Shown: positions 10,721 to 22,550 of the stretch, piece after piece
How the letters are laid out: the number at the start of each line of letters is the position of its first letter
Position numbering within the stretch: position 1 is the first letter of the stretch
Origin: Orientallactaga sibirica
Taxonomy: Eukaryota; Chordata; Mammalia; Rodentia; Dipodidae
Assembly: GCA_036365145.1 (NCBI GenBank)
Contig: JAEOAD010000015.1
Coordinates: forward strand, 6,317,501-6,381,500
Length of the DNA stretch: 64,000 nt
Direction of reading: 5' to 3'
Program-made: the position numbers and the translations under genes
Notes under the pieces: model-generated
Databases searched by the model: none
The model's input: the letters and a program-made list of their open reading frames with translations, nothing else
What the model was told of the DNA's origin: nothing

Positions 10721-12030
10721 CCCTCAGGAGTTCGTCCAGGACATGAAAAAGGTTTATTTGCAAAGGCCTTTATCACAGCCTTATTCAGAGCAGGATAAAG
10801 TGCAACCAGGTGACTCAAGAATGAGTTCAGTACGCCGGCGTGGTGGCACGTGCCTTTAATCCCAGCACTCGGGAGGCAGAGATAGTATCACCGTGAGTTC
10901 AAGGCCACCCTGAGACTGCATAGTGAATTCCAGGCCAGGTCAGCCTGAGCCAGAGTGACACACTACATCGAAAAACCAAAAAAAAAAAAAGAGTTCAGTA
11001 AATTACATAATTTCGCCGTTCAACTTTTTTTTTTTAATTTTTTTTTTTTTTTATTTGGAGGTAGAGTCTTGCTGTAGTCCAGGCTGACCTAGAATTCACT
11101 ATGTAGTGTCAGGCCGGCTTCAAACTCACAGTGATTCTCCTACCTCTGCCACCAGAGTGCTGGGATTAAAGGCGTGTGCCACTATGCCTAGCTCAACTTT
11201 AAAATAACAGGAAAATGGGGCAGGAGAGGTGGCTTAGTGGTTAAGGTACTTGCCTGCCAAGCCAGAGGACCTACGTAAGCCAGATGCATTAGGTGGTGCA
11301 TGTGTCTGGAGTTTGTTTGCAGTGACTGCAGGTCCTGGTGCGCCCATTCTTTCACTGTCTGCCTCTCTTTCTCTCATAAATAAATAAAAATTTTAAATTA
11401 ATAAAATAACAGGAGGCTGGAGAGATGGCTTAGCGGTTAAGGCTCTTGCCTGCAAAGCCAAAGAACCCAGGTTCAATTCCCCAGGTCCCACTAAGCCAGA
11501 TGCACAAGGTGGCACATGTGTCTGGAGGTCATTTTCAGCAGCTAGATGCCCTGGTGCACCCATTCTCTCTCTGCTTTTCTCTGCTTCTTTCTCTCAAATA
11601 AATAAATAAATACAAAAATAAAATAAAACAACAGGAAAATACTAATAGATAATTTTAACAAAAAAAAGATCAGATACAAAGTACAGTGTTAAATAAAATT
11701 ATAGGAAGTATTGACTTGGACAAGACTCCTGCACTGGACCCAACAGAAACAACTCAGTGTAATCACGGTTGTTGAGCTGTAGTTAATTGCAAGAGACTGC
11801 AACCACTTAAGCAATTAATTGTAGCCAATACATTGTCTCTATGCCTCCCTTTCCTCTGTGTGTGTTGCTTCGCTTTTGAGACAGGGTCTCATTCTATTGC
11901 CCAGGTTAACCTGGAATTTGTTGTGCAGCTCACGTTGGCTCTGAACTCATGGCCATCCTCCTGCCTCAGTCTCCTGAGTGCTGGCATCATATAGGTGCCC
12001 CACCACACTGGGCTTGGCTCCATGATTTCG

Positions 12031-12066
<36 letters not shown>

Positions 12067-13345
12067 GCAGTAGGGTGTCACTCTAGCTCATGCTGACCTG
12101 GAATTCACTATGTAGTCTCAGGGTGGCCTTGAGATGCCCAGCAATCCTCCTACCTCTGCCTCTCAAGTGCTGGGATCAAAAGTGTGCGCCACCACACCTG
12201 GCATATTTGTTTTTTTTTTTTTTTTTTTTTGGTTTTTCAAGGTAGGGCCCTGGCTGACCTGGAATGGCCTCGAACTCATGGCAATCTTCCTACCTCTGCC
12301 TCCCAAGTGCTGGGATTAAAGGTGTGTGCCACCATGCCCGGCATTTGTCTATTTTTTAAATTTTATTTATTTATTTATTTGAGAGAGGGCTGGAGAGGAT
12401 AGCTTAGCAGTTAAGGCGCTTGCCTGCAAAACCAAAGAACCCAGGTTCAATTCCCCAGGACCCATGTAAGCCAGATGCACCTGGTGGCACATGCGTCTGG
12501 AGTTTGTTTGCAGCAGCTGAAGGTCCTGGGGTGCCTATTATCTTTCTATCTATTTCTTTCTCTCTCAAATAAATAAATAAATATATTTATTTGAAAGAGA
12601 GAAAGAGGCAGACACAGACTGAGTGTACCAGGGCTTCCTGCCACTGCAAATAAACTCGAGGTGCATGTGCCACTTAGTTCATCTGACTTTATGTGAGTAC
12701 TGGGGAATCAAAATCAAGTGCTTAGGCTTTGTAGGAAAGCGCCTTATCCACTGAACCATCTCTTCAGCCCTATTTTAATTTTTTAATTTCAAGATAGGGT
12801 TTCACTCTAGCTCAGGCTGACCTGGAATTCACTATGTAGTCTCAGGTTGGCTCAAACTCATGGCGATTCTCCTACCTCTGCCTCCCAAGTGCTGGGATTA
12901 AAGGTGTGCCCCACTACCCACAGTTCTTTTATATTAAAAAAATATTTTATTAATTTATTTGAGATAGGCAGAGAGAGGGGGAGAGAATGGACACACCAGG
13001 GCCTCCAGCCACTGCAGATGAACTTCAGAAGCATGTGCCACCATGTGCACCTGGCTTATGTAGATCCTGGGGAATTGAACCTGGGCCCTTGGGTTTTTCA
13101 GGCAAGCACCTTAACCACTAAGCCATCTCTTCTGCCCTTCTCTTATTTTTTAAAATATTTTATTTTTATTTATTATTTATAAGAGAGAGAAAATGGGTAT
13201 GCCAGGGCCTCTAGCCACTACAAATGAACTCCAGATGAAAGTGCCACCATGTGCATCTGGCTTACGTGGGTCCTGGGAAATTGGACCTGGGTCCTTAGGC
13301 TTTGCAGGCAAACACTTTAACTGCTAAGCCATTTCTCCAGCCTTT
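10721..13345. repeat. WDCP intron 1, SINE cluster 1
   Basis: B1 plus 10832-10990; B1 minus 11025-11190; tRNA-SINE plus 11215-11400 and 11412-11640; B1 minus 11870-12020, 12040-12205 and 12210-12345; tRNA-SINE plus 12386-12590; tRNA-SINE minus 12580-12770; B1 minus 12780-12925; tRNA-SINE minus 12945-13135 and 13150-13345. The 10720-10830 and 11640-11870 pieces hold nothing recognisable. Confidence 0.85.
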
Positions 13346-14246
13346 TCTTTTATTTTGATGTCATCATCTTTTCCTCCTATTATGAGGGCCTTGTGTAGGT
13401 AGAGCCAGACATTGTGAGATCATGGATATCCAGGCCATTTTGTGTCTGGAAGATTGTATTGTAAGCAGTTCTACCCTTCCTTTGGCTCTTACATTCTTTC
13501 TTCCAAATCTTCCACAAAGCCTTGGAAGATGTGATAGAGATGTTTCCGTGCTAAACATTCCACTCTCACGTTTTCTCAGCATTATGGTGATTTTTGAGTC
13601 ACTGCCATCTGAAAAGAGAAGCTTCTTTATCCAAAAGTGAGTATGGGGCTGGAGAGATGACTTAGGGGTTAAGGTGCTTGCTTGTGAAGCCCAAGGACCC
13701 AGGTTCAATGTCTCAGTACTCATGAAACCAGATGCACTAGGTGGCACATGTATCTGGAGTTTGTTTATAGTGCCTAGAGGCCCTGGTGTGCCCATTCTCT
13801 CTCTCTGTCTCTCAAATAAATAAAAATAATTTTTTAAAAGTGAGAGTAGCATTAATATATGGATATAAACATTAAGAAAAGTGCTTAGAAGGAACAGGGC
13901 GTGATGGCGCATCCCTTTAATCCCAGCACTTGGGAGGAAGAAGTAGGAGGATCACTGTGAGTTTGAGGCCACCCTGAGACTACATAGTGAATTCTAGGTC
14001 AGCTGGGGCTAGAGTGAAATCCTACCTCAAAAAATTAAATTAAAAAAAGGGGGACTGGAGAGATGACTTAGCGGTTAAGGGGTTTGCCTGCAAAGCCAAA
14101 GGATCCTGGTTTGATTCTCTAGAGCCCACATAAGCCAGATGCACAAGGGGGTGGGGTACATGCATCTGGAGTTTGTTTGCAGTTGCTGGAGGCCCTGGTG
14201 CGCCCATTCTCTCTCTCTCTCTCTTTGCCTCTTTCTCTTAAATAAA

Positions 14247-14290
<44 letters not shown>

Positions 14291-14795
14291 CGAGGTAGGG
14301 TCTCACTCTGGCCTAGGCTGACCTGGAATTTACTATGTAGTCTCAGGGTGGCCTTGAACTCAAGGTGATCCTCCTACCTCTGCCTCCCGAGTGCTGGGAT
14401 TAAAGGCGTGCGCCACCACGCCCGGCAACAAAAATATTTTTAAAAATTAAAAAAAAAAAATGCTTAGAGGGTCCCAGCACTTGGGAGGCAGAGGTAAGAG
14501 GATCACCATGAGTTCAAGGTCATCCTGAAACTACATAGTGAATTCCAGGTCAGCCTGGGCTAGAGTGAGACCCTCCCTTGAAAAACCAAAAAAAAAAAAA
14601 AAAAAAAAAAGCTTAGAGGGTACTTTGGTGGGTATAATACATGCATTTAGCCAGACAGTAGGGTTATGACCTCTTAAGTCATAGGCTTTTGACTAGGCTT
14701 TCAGCAGTACCAGGCATGTATTCCCTCCCATAGAGCAGGCCTCCAGTCTAATGAGAGAGCAGTTGGTATACCCCACAACAGACATGTCACTATTG
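13346..14795 (-). mobile_element. L1 3'UTR-type repeat, copy A, split by nested SINEs
   Basis: Left and right parts (13346-13640, 14615-14795) match the uninterrupted copy at 15358-15905. On the minus strand it carries AATGTAAGAGCCAAAGG, typical of rodent L1 3'UTRs. SINEs at about 13645-13840 (tRNA-SINE, plus), 13895-14040 (B1, plus), 14050-14250 (tRNA-SINE, plus), 14250-14425 (B1, minus) and 14470-14610 (B1, plus) are stacked into it. GCTTAGA(A/G)GG(G/A) recurs at 13883, 14461 and 14611 as duplicated target sequence. Confidence 0.75.
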
Positions 14796-14914
14796 CTCTA
14801 GCTCAGGCTAACCTAGAATTTGCTATGTCATCTCAGGTGGCTTCAAACTCATGGCAATCCTCCTACCTCTGCCTCCCTAGCATGTACCACCTGACATTAT
14901 TGTTTTTTCTATTT

Positions 14915-15075
14915 CAGTGAAGAATTCACAGTGTGATTGGAATTTTGATGGTTATTGCATTAAATGTGTAGATTGCTTTTAGTAAGATTGACATTTTCAC
15001 AATATTGATTATTCCAATCCAAGAACATGAAAAATCTTTCCATTTCTTACTGTCTTCTGCAATTTCTCTCTATTT
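14915..15075 (-). mobile_element. L1 ORF2 fragment
   Basis: The antisense text around TTGACATTTTCACAATATTG followed by ATTATTCCAATCCAAGAACATG is the classic reverse complement of mammalian L1 ORF2. It is a decayed fragment with no open frame. An antisense B1 fragment (14795-14890) lies to its left. Confidence 0.75.
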
Positions 15076-15089
15076 TAAAATTTTTTTTT

Positions 15090-15179
15090 CCTTTTTATTG
15101 ACAGCTTCCATACTTAGTAAACCATGATATTCCCTCCCCTCCCCCACTTAACCCTTCACAACCCTTTCTCTTTTATTTT

Positions 15180-15212
<33 letters not shown>

Positions 15213-17268
15213 GTTTTGCGAGGTAGGGTCTCACTCTGGTCCAGGCTGACCTGGAATTAACTATGTAGTCTCAGGGTGGCCTCGAACTCTCAGCGATCCT
15301 CCTACCTCTGCCTCCCGAGTGCTGGGATTAAAGGTGTGTGCCACCACGCCCGGCTCTCTTTTATTTTGATGTTATCTCATCATCTTTTTCTCCTATTATG
15401 AGGGTCTTCTGAAGGTAGTGCAAGGCACTGCGAGGTCATGGATATCCAGGCCAGTTTCTGGGTAGATGATTGCATTGTAAGTGGTCCTAACCCTTCTTTC
15501 GGCTCTTACATTCTTTCTGCCACTTCTTCTGCAATGGACCCTGAGCCTTGGAAGGTGTCATGGAGATGTTTCAGTGCTGAACACTCCTCCATCACATCTT
15601 CTCAGCGCTATATTGCCTTTTGGATCATCCCAGTGGTCACCGCCATTTGAAAAGAGAAGCTTCTCTAACCAAAAGTGAGAGTAGCATTACCATGTGGGTA
15701 TGAGCATTACGTAAAGTGCTGACAAGGCAATTTAGTGGCCATAATATATGCATTTAGCCAGAAAACAGCAGTTGTTACAATCCTAAGGCTCATGACTTCC
15801 CCGACCATAAGGCTTCTTTTAGTACCAAGCATGTATTCCCTCCCATGAGCAGGTCTCTAGTCCAATTAGAGAGCAGTTAGTGTCCCCCAGAACAGACATG
15901 CCACTATTGCACCCATTGGCTCATTTGGCCTGTCTGGCTAAACTTGAGGCTTGCAGTGTCCACTGTTTTCACCACCGATGGCTTCTGTCTCCCATAGGGC
16001 TACATGCAGTGCAGCTTTTTGGTTTAATATTTTTAATTTATTTTATTTGAGCGTGACAGGCAGACAGAGAAGTAGGCAGAGAGAGAGATTGGGTGCGCCA
16101 GGGCCTCCAGTCACTGCAAACGAACTCCAGATGCATATTCCACCTTTTGCATATGGTTTAAGTGGGTCCTGGGGGATTGAGCCTCGAACCAGGGTCCTTA
16201 GGTTTCATAGGCAAGTGCTTAACCGCTAAGCCATCTCTCCAGGCTCCAGTGTAGCTTTTTCTAGCTGTCAGCCAGCTGGTCTACAGGAAGGAGGTTTTCA
16301 GCTCATCTACAGTTTGATTTCTCAGTGACCTTGCAGCCCAGACATATGGAGTCTTTAGCAATAGGGTCTTATCATCTATTCCTGGTGGGAAACCAAGAGC
16401 TTTGGCAGTAGGCTGTAATGTTTTAGGACCATCAGGGACCTCTCTGGCCAACAACTCACTGGAAGGTATCCCAGCCGTGGCACTGAAATTTTTCTAGTAA
16501 TAGTCTATGTCTTCTGGGTGTGCCATTATCAAAAACAGTAGGTTATCATATGGCTTATTCACAATATTCTGAATTTTGATTAACCCCCCACCCATCTTCT
16601 ACTCAATCTCTTCCCCTGACCTTGTTTAGGCCATTCCACCCGCAGTAATCTGTTCGTCTACTTACATATATACATTACCACCTCCTTATGTCCACCCCTC
16701 TCCTCCCTCCCTATAGCCCTTTTCTAGCTTGCTGGCCTCTGCTACTAAGTTTTACTCCAATTCACACACAAAGTCTGTACATTTGTAACGAGGATTCACA
16801 TATGAGAGAGAACATGAGTCATTTAGCTTTCTGGGCTTGGGTTACTTCACTTAATATAATCCTTTCCAGATCCATCCATTTCCCTTCAAATTTCATAATT
16901 TCATTTTTCTTTACCACTGAATAGAACTCCATTGTATAAATGTACCACATCTTCATTATTCTTTCATCAGTTGAGGGACATCTAGGCTGGTTCCATTTCC
17001 TAGCTACTGTGGATAAAGTGGCAATAAACATGGTTATGCAAGTTAAGAAAAATCCTTGGGATATATGCCTAAGAGTAGTATAGCTGGGACATATGGTAAA
17101 TCTATTTTTAGCTGTCTCAAGATCTTCCACACTGATTTCCACAATGGCTATACCTGATTACATTCCCACCAGCAGTGTAGAAGGTTTCCTCTTTTTCCAC
17201 ATACTCACCAACATTTATTGTCATTTGTTTTTTTGATGATAGCCATTCTGACAGGAGTGAGATGGAAT
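15090..17268 (-). mobile_element. L1 3' end and 3'UTR, copy B (minus strand), extending into the ORF2 C-terminus
   Basis: On the minus strand the ORF2 C-terminal region (16819-17142, with WNQPRCPSTDERIMKMWYI) is followed by a long 3'UTR ending in an A-rich tail at the left (T-rich 15080-15100 on plus). SINEs at 15180-15355 (B1, minus) and 16025-16245 (tRNA-SINE, minus) interrupt it. The left end TTATTGACAGCTTCC parallels copies A and C. It is not functional: it is truncated, with many stops. Confidence 0.75.
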
Positions 17269-17282
17269 CTCAAAGTAGTTTT

Positions 17283-17471
17283 TATTTTTTTGCAAGCAGT
17301 GAAAGAGATGACAGAGAGAGAATGGGTGCGCCAGGGCTTCTAGCCACTGCAAACAAACTCCAGATGCATTTGTCCCATTTTGCATCGGGCTTATGTGGGT
17401 ACTGGGGAATTGAACTTGGGTCCTTTGGCTTTGCAGGCAAGTGCCTTAACTGCTAAGTCATCTCTCCAGCC
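17283..17471 (-). mobile_element. tRNA-derived SINE inside L1, with target duplication
   Basis: This is an antisense tRNA-SINE. CTCAAAGTAGTTTT occurs exactly on both sides (17269-17282 and 17472-17485), showing a clean insertion into the L1 sequence. Confidence 0.9.
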
Positions 17472-17596
17472 CTCAAAGTAGTTTTAATTTGCATTTTCCT
17501 GATGAGTAAGGATGTAGAACATTTTTTAAGATGTTTATATGCCATCTGTATTTCTTCTTTTGAGAGCTCTCTGTTTCATTCCTTAGCCCATTTTTT

Positions 17597-17956
17597 TATT
17601 GACAACTTCTTTACATATAAAAAACACATGATATTTCCCTCCCCTCCCATTTCCCTTTAGAACTCCAATCTCTGTTATATCCCCTCCCTCTCTTCATTAG
17701 TCTCTCTTTTAATTTGATGTCATCATCTTTTTCTTCTATTATGAGGGTCTTGCGAAGGTATTACTAGGCACTGCAAGATCATGGATATCAAGGCCAATTT
17801 CTTTCTGGACAGTTGCATTTTAAGGAGTCGTACCCTTCCTTTGGCTCTTACATTCTTTCCTCCCCCTCTTCTGCAATGGGCCCTAAGCCTTGAAGGGTGT
17901 GACAGAGATGTTTTAGTGCTGGGCACTCCTCCATCCCTTCTTCTCAGCAAATGTTG
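17597..17956 (-). mobile_element. 5'-truncated L1 3'UTR, copy C, inserted in an older L1
   Basis: About 360 bp match the 3'UTR portion of copies A and B. It is flanked by CCTTAGCCCATTTTTT at 17581-17596 and 17957-17972, an exact 16-bp target-site duplication. A 75-codon minus-strand frame here, with NVRAKGRV, is a by-product of the repeat and recurs at 13.4-13.6 kb. Confidence 0.88.
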
Positions 17957-17972
17957 CCTTAGCCCATTTTTT

Positions 17973-19250
17973 AATGCAATGTCTCTTTTGAGTGTTCTAG
18001 TTTTTGTAGAGATCCTTCACTTCCTTGGTTAGGTTTATTCCAAGATACTTTATTTATTTATTTTGAGGCACTTGTGAATGGGAGTGATTCCCTGATTTCA
18101 TCTTTGGCATGTTGTTGACATATGGGAAGGCTACTGATTTCTGTGTGTTAATTTGGTATCCTGCTACATTGCTGAAAGTGTTTATCAGCTGTAACAGTTT
18201 ACTGGTAGTCTTTGTGTCCTTTATGTATAGAATCATATCATCAGAAAATAATTATAATTTGATCTCTTCCTTTCCAATTTATATCCCTTTTATTTGTGTC
18301 TCTTACATTATTGCTGTAGCCAAGATTTCTAGTACTATATTAAATAAAAGTGGTGATGTAGACACCCTTGTCTTTTTCCTGATTTTGGTGGAAAAGCTTC
18401 AAGTTTTTCCACACTTAGTATTATGTTATCTATAGGTTTGTTGTAAATAGCCCTTATTATGTTGAGATGGTCTTTCTATTCTTAGTTTCTTTAGGACTTT
18501 TACCCTGAAGAGATATTGGATTTTGTCAAATACCTTTTCTGCATCTATTGAGATGTTCATGTGATTTTATCCCTTATTGCATTTATATAGGGTTTTACAT
18601 TTATCGATTTGCATATGTTGAACCATCCCTGCATCTCTGGGATAAAACCTACCTGGTCAGTTGGGGTAAGTGATCTTTTAGATATATTTTTATATTCTGT
18701 TTGCCACTATATATATATTGGTTTTTCCAAAGTAGGGTCTTGCTCTAGCCCAGGATAACCTGGAAATCACACTATGTAGTCTTGGGGTGGCCTTGAATTC
18801 ATGATGTTCTTCCTACCTATGCCACCAGAGTTCTGGGATTAAGGGCATGCACCACCACGCCCAGCAGTTTGCCAGTATTTTGTTGAGAACTTTTGGTTCT
18901 ATTTTCATGAGGGAGATTGGTCTATAATTTTCTGTTTTTTTTTTTTTTTTTTTTTCCCCAGGCTGACTTGGAATTCACTATGTAGTCTCAGGGTGGCCTC
19001 AAACTCACAGCAATCCTCCTACCTCTGTCTCCCAAGTGCTGGGATTAAAGGTGTGCGCCACCACGTCCAGTGGTTAATTTTCTGTTTTTGTTCTTTGTCT
19101 TGTTTTGGTATCAGGGTAATGCTGGCTTTGTAGGAGGAATTTGGTAGAATTCCTTCCTTTTCTATTTTATGGAAAAGTTTGAGAAGCATTGGTGTTAGTT
19201 CTTCCATGAAGGTCTGGTAAAATTCACCAGTGAATTGCCTGGACTTTGTT
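17973..19250 (-). mobile_element. Degenerate L1 ORF2, reverse-transcriptase region
   Basis: Minus-strand frames include DTKTTSKLLQLINTFSNVAG followed by YQINTQKSVAF (18054-18236) and [19 protein letters not shown] (19019-19207), both recognisable parts of mammalian L1 ORF2. The frames are broken, and B1 SINEs have inserted at 18715-18866 and 18930-19070. It is the oldest layer of the 13.3-19.3 kb L1 nest. Confidence 0.8.
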
Positions 19251-21449
19251 TAGTTGTGAAATTTTGTTGTTGTTGTTGCTGTTGTTGTTTAGGTAAAATC
19301 TCACTCTAGCCAAGGCTGACCTGGAATTCACTACGTAGTCTTAGGCTGGCCTTGAACTCATGGTAATCCTCCTACTTCTGCATCATGAGTGCTGGGATTA
19401 AAGGTGTGCGCCCACTGCCCAGCTAGTTGGAAGATTTTCTTTTTTTTTTTTTTGGTTTTCTGAAGAATGGTCTCACTCTAGCTCAGGCTGACCTGGAATT
19501 AACTGTGTAGTCTCAGGGTGGCCTCGAACTTATGGTAATCCTCCTACCTCTGCCTCCCGAGTGCTGGGATTAAAGGTGTGTGCCACCACGCCCAGCTATT
19601 TATTTATTTTTATTTGAGAGAATGGGAGAGAGAGAAAGAGGCAGATAGAAAGAATGGGTGCACCAGGGCCTCCAGCCACTGCAAAATCAGTATCCACATT
19701 TTTATGTGAGTTCTGAGAATCCCAACTCTGGTGCTCACACTTTTGTGGCAACTGATTAGCCCACTGAACCAACTCCCCAGCCTATCTATCTATATTTTTT
19801 TTCTTTTTGGTTTTTCAAGTTAGGATCTCACTCTAGCCTAGGCTGATCTGTAATTCACTATGTAGTCTCAGATTGTTCTCAAACTCACAGTGATCCTCCT
19901 ATCTCTGCCTCTTGAGTGCTGGGATTAAAGGTATACATTACCATGCCAGGTCTGCTATATATATATATATTGGGTTTTATTTTTTTGAAGTAGGGTCTCA
20001 CTCTAGTCCATTCTGACCTGGAATTTACTATGGAGTCTCAAGCTGGCCTCAAACTCAGCAATCCTCCTACCTCTGCCCCCCAAGTACTGGGATTAAAGGC
20101 ATGTGCCATCACGCCCAGCCTGCTATATTTTTAATAACACCACAATATCAATTTTTTTTTGGTGCCAGGGATTGGAGCTAGAGCCTTGCATATGTTAAGC
20201 ATATGAACTGAACTACATCTTTAGCCCACAATATCTTTTTTTTTTTTTTTTTTGGAGAGAGACACAGAGAGACAGAGAGGGAGAAGGAGACAGATAGAGA
20301 ATGGGTGGGGCCAGCAGTCTCTCAGCTGCTGTGAACGAAATCCAGATGCATGAGCCCCCCCTGTGAGCAAGTGTGGCATTGCGCCCTTGCGTCACTTTGC
20401 ATCTGGCTAAACGTGGGACCTGGAGATTGGAACCGGGTTCTTAGGCTTAGCAGGCAGGCGCCTTAACCTCTAAGCCATCTCTCCAGCCTCCCCCTTTTTT
20501 TTTTTGTGAGATAGGGTCTCACTCTAGCGCAGGCTGACCTGGAATTCACTATGTAGTCTCAGGATGGCCTTGAACACATGGTAATCCTCCTGCCTCTGCC
20601 TCCCTAGTGCTGGGATTAAAGGCGTGTGCTACCATGTTCGGCTAACAATATCTTTTTTTTTTTTTTTTTTTGAGAGAGAGAGAGAGGCAGAGAGAGAATG
20701 GGTGCACCAGGGCCTTTTCAGCCACTGCGAATGAACTCCAGACACATGTTCCCCCTTGTGCGCATGTGCAACATTGTGTGCATGTGTCACTTTTGTTGTC
20801 TGGCTGTGCGTGGGACCTGGAGATTCGAACAAGCATTATTAGGTTTTGCAGGCAGGCACCTTAACCGCTAAGCCATCTCTCCAGCCCTAACGATATCTTT
20901 TAATATCCATTCTATATTCAAATTTCTACAGACAGAGGGAGGGAAAGAATAGACATGCCATGGCCTCCAGCCACTGCAAATGAACTCCAGATGCCTGTGC
21001 CACTTTGTACATGGGTACTGGGGAATTTAATGAACCTGGACTAGCAGGATTTGTCTTTAACTGCTGAGCCCCTTTCCAGCCCCTTTCTTTGCTTTTTATG
21101 GCATAATAGTCTCAATTCACTCGCTGTACTTTTATACCACAACCGTATTAACCTGTGCAAGGTCCAGGTCTGTTATCTTTTTTCTCTCTCTCTCTCTCTC
21201 TTTTGGTTTATTTATTTGACAGAGAGAGAGAGAGAGTGAGAATGGGCATGCCAAGGCCTTCAGCTGCTTTAAACAAACTCCAGATGCATGTGCCACTTTG
21301 TGCATCTGGCTTATGTGGGTCCTGGAGAATCGAACCTGGGTCCTTTGGCTTCGCAGGCAAGTGCCTTAACCAATAAGCCATCTCTCCAGCCCTGTTCTCT
21401 CTTCACTCAGCTCTTTTTAATTATTTATTATTATTATTATTATTATTAT

Positions 21450-21480
<31 letters not shown>

Positions 21481-22500
21481 CCGAGGTAGGGTCTCACTCT
21501 GGTTCAGGCTGACCTGGAGTTCACTCTGTATTCTAGAGTGGCCTCGAACTCACGGTGATCCTCCTACCTCTGCCTCCCAAGTGCTGGGATTAAAGGCGAG
21601 TGCCACCACGCCTGGTTTATTTATTATTATTACTTTAAAATACATTTTATTTATTTATTTGAGAGAGAGAGAATGGGCATGTCAGGGCCTCTGTCCACCA
21701 CAAAAGAAGTCCAGATGCATGCACCCCCTTGTGCATCTGGCTTATGTGGGTCCTGGAGAGTCGAACCGAAATCCTTTGGCTTGCAGGCAAATGCCTTAAC
21801 CACTAAGCCATCTCTCCAGCCCTCTCTTTTTTATTTTGAGAGATAGAGAAAGAGAGAATGGGCACTTCAGGGCCTCCTGCTATTGCAAAGAATTCCAGAT
21901 GCATGAGCCACATTGTGCATCTGGGTTTATGTGGGTATTAGGATATTGAATGTGGGTCAACATACTTTGCCAGCAAGTGCCTTTAACCACTGAGCCATCT
22001 CTTCAGCCTGAAGTTTGTCTGTTGTTTTATAGGATCTTCTGCCTTCTGGCTTTGTCTGATTGTTTTAATATTTTTATTTATTTATTTATTTAGTTAGTTA
22101 GTTATTAGAGACAGAGAGAGGGAGAGAATAGGCGTGCCAGGGCCTCTAGCCACTGCAAACGAACTCCAGATGAATGCACCACCATGTGCATCTGGCTTAC
22201 GTGGGACCTGAAGAATTGTACCATGGTCCTTAGGCTTTGCAGGCATGTGCCTTAACTGCTAAGCCATCTCTCCAGCCCATTATTTATTTTTTTTAACTTT
22301 TTTTTTTTTGAGAGAGTGAGTGAGTGAGAAGGAGCGAGAGAAAAAGGCAGATAGAGAGAGAGAATGGGCACAACAGAGCCTGCAGCAAACAAACTCCAGT
22401 TGCATGCACCCCCTAGTGCGTACATGGATCCTGGGGAATGCTATCTCTCTAGCCCCTTTAGTTCACTTTTTTAAAAATATTTTTTAAACTTATTTATTTT
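19251..22500. repeat. WDCP intron 1, SINE cluster 2
   Basis: Almost solid SINE, nearly all antisense. B1 minus: 19260-19425, 19440-19598, 19795-19950, 19975-20120, 20492-20643, 21455-21615. ID-like minus: 20157-20225. tRNA-SINE minus: 19600-19785, 20236-20490 (long variant), 20652-20888 (long variant), 20930-21080, 21200-21395, 21645-21825, 21828-22010, 22070-22280, 22300-22455. It ends about 50 bp before the WDCP exon 2 acceptor. Confidence 0.85.
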
Positions 22501-22550
22501 GATTTTGATTGTTTTTTTCATGGTGTGACTTTCCTTTTGAATCATTTCAG

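Noticed and set aside
13364..13912. 182-codon minus-strand frame sharing a peptide (NVRAKGRV) with frames at 17723-17950 and 15.4-15.7 kb
   Set aside because: The shared peptide is just the repeated L1 3'UTR read in one frame; the rest is B1/SINE sequence. No evidence of coding selection.
16819..17142. 107-codon minus-strand frame as a host gene
   Set aside because: It is the C-terminus of L1 ORF2 (WNQPRCPS...KMWYIYTMEF), in a truncated element; the same sequence recurs at 37403-37600.
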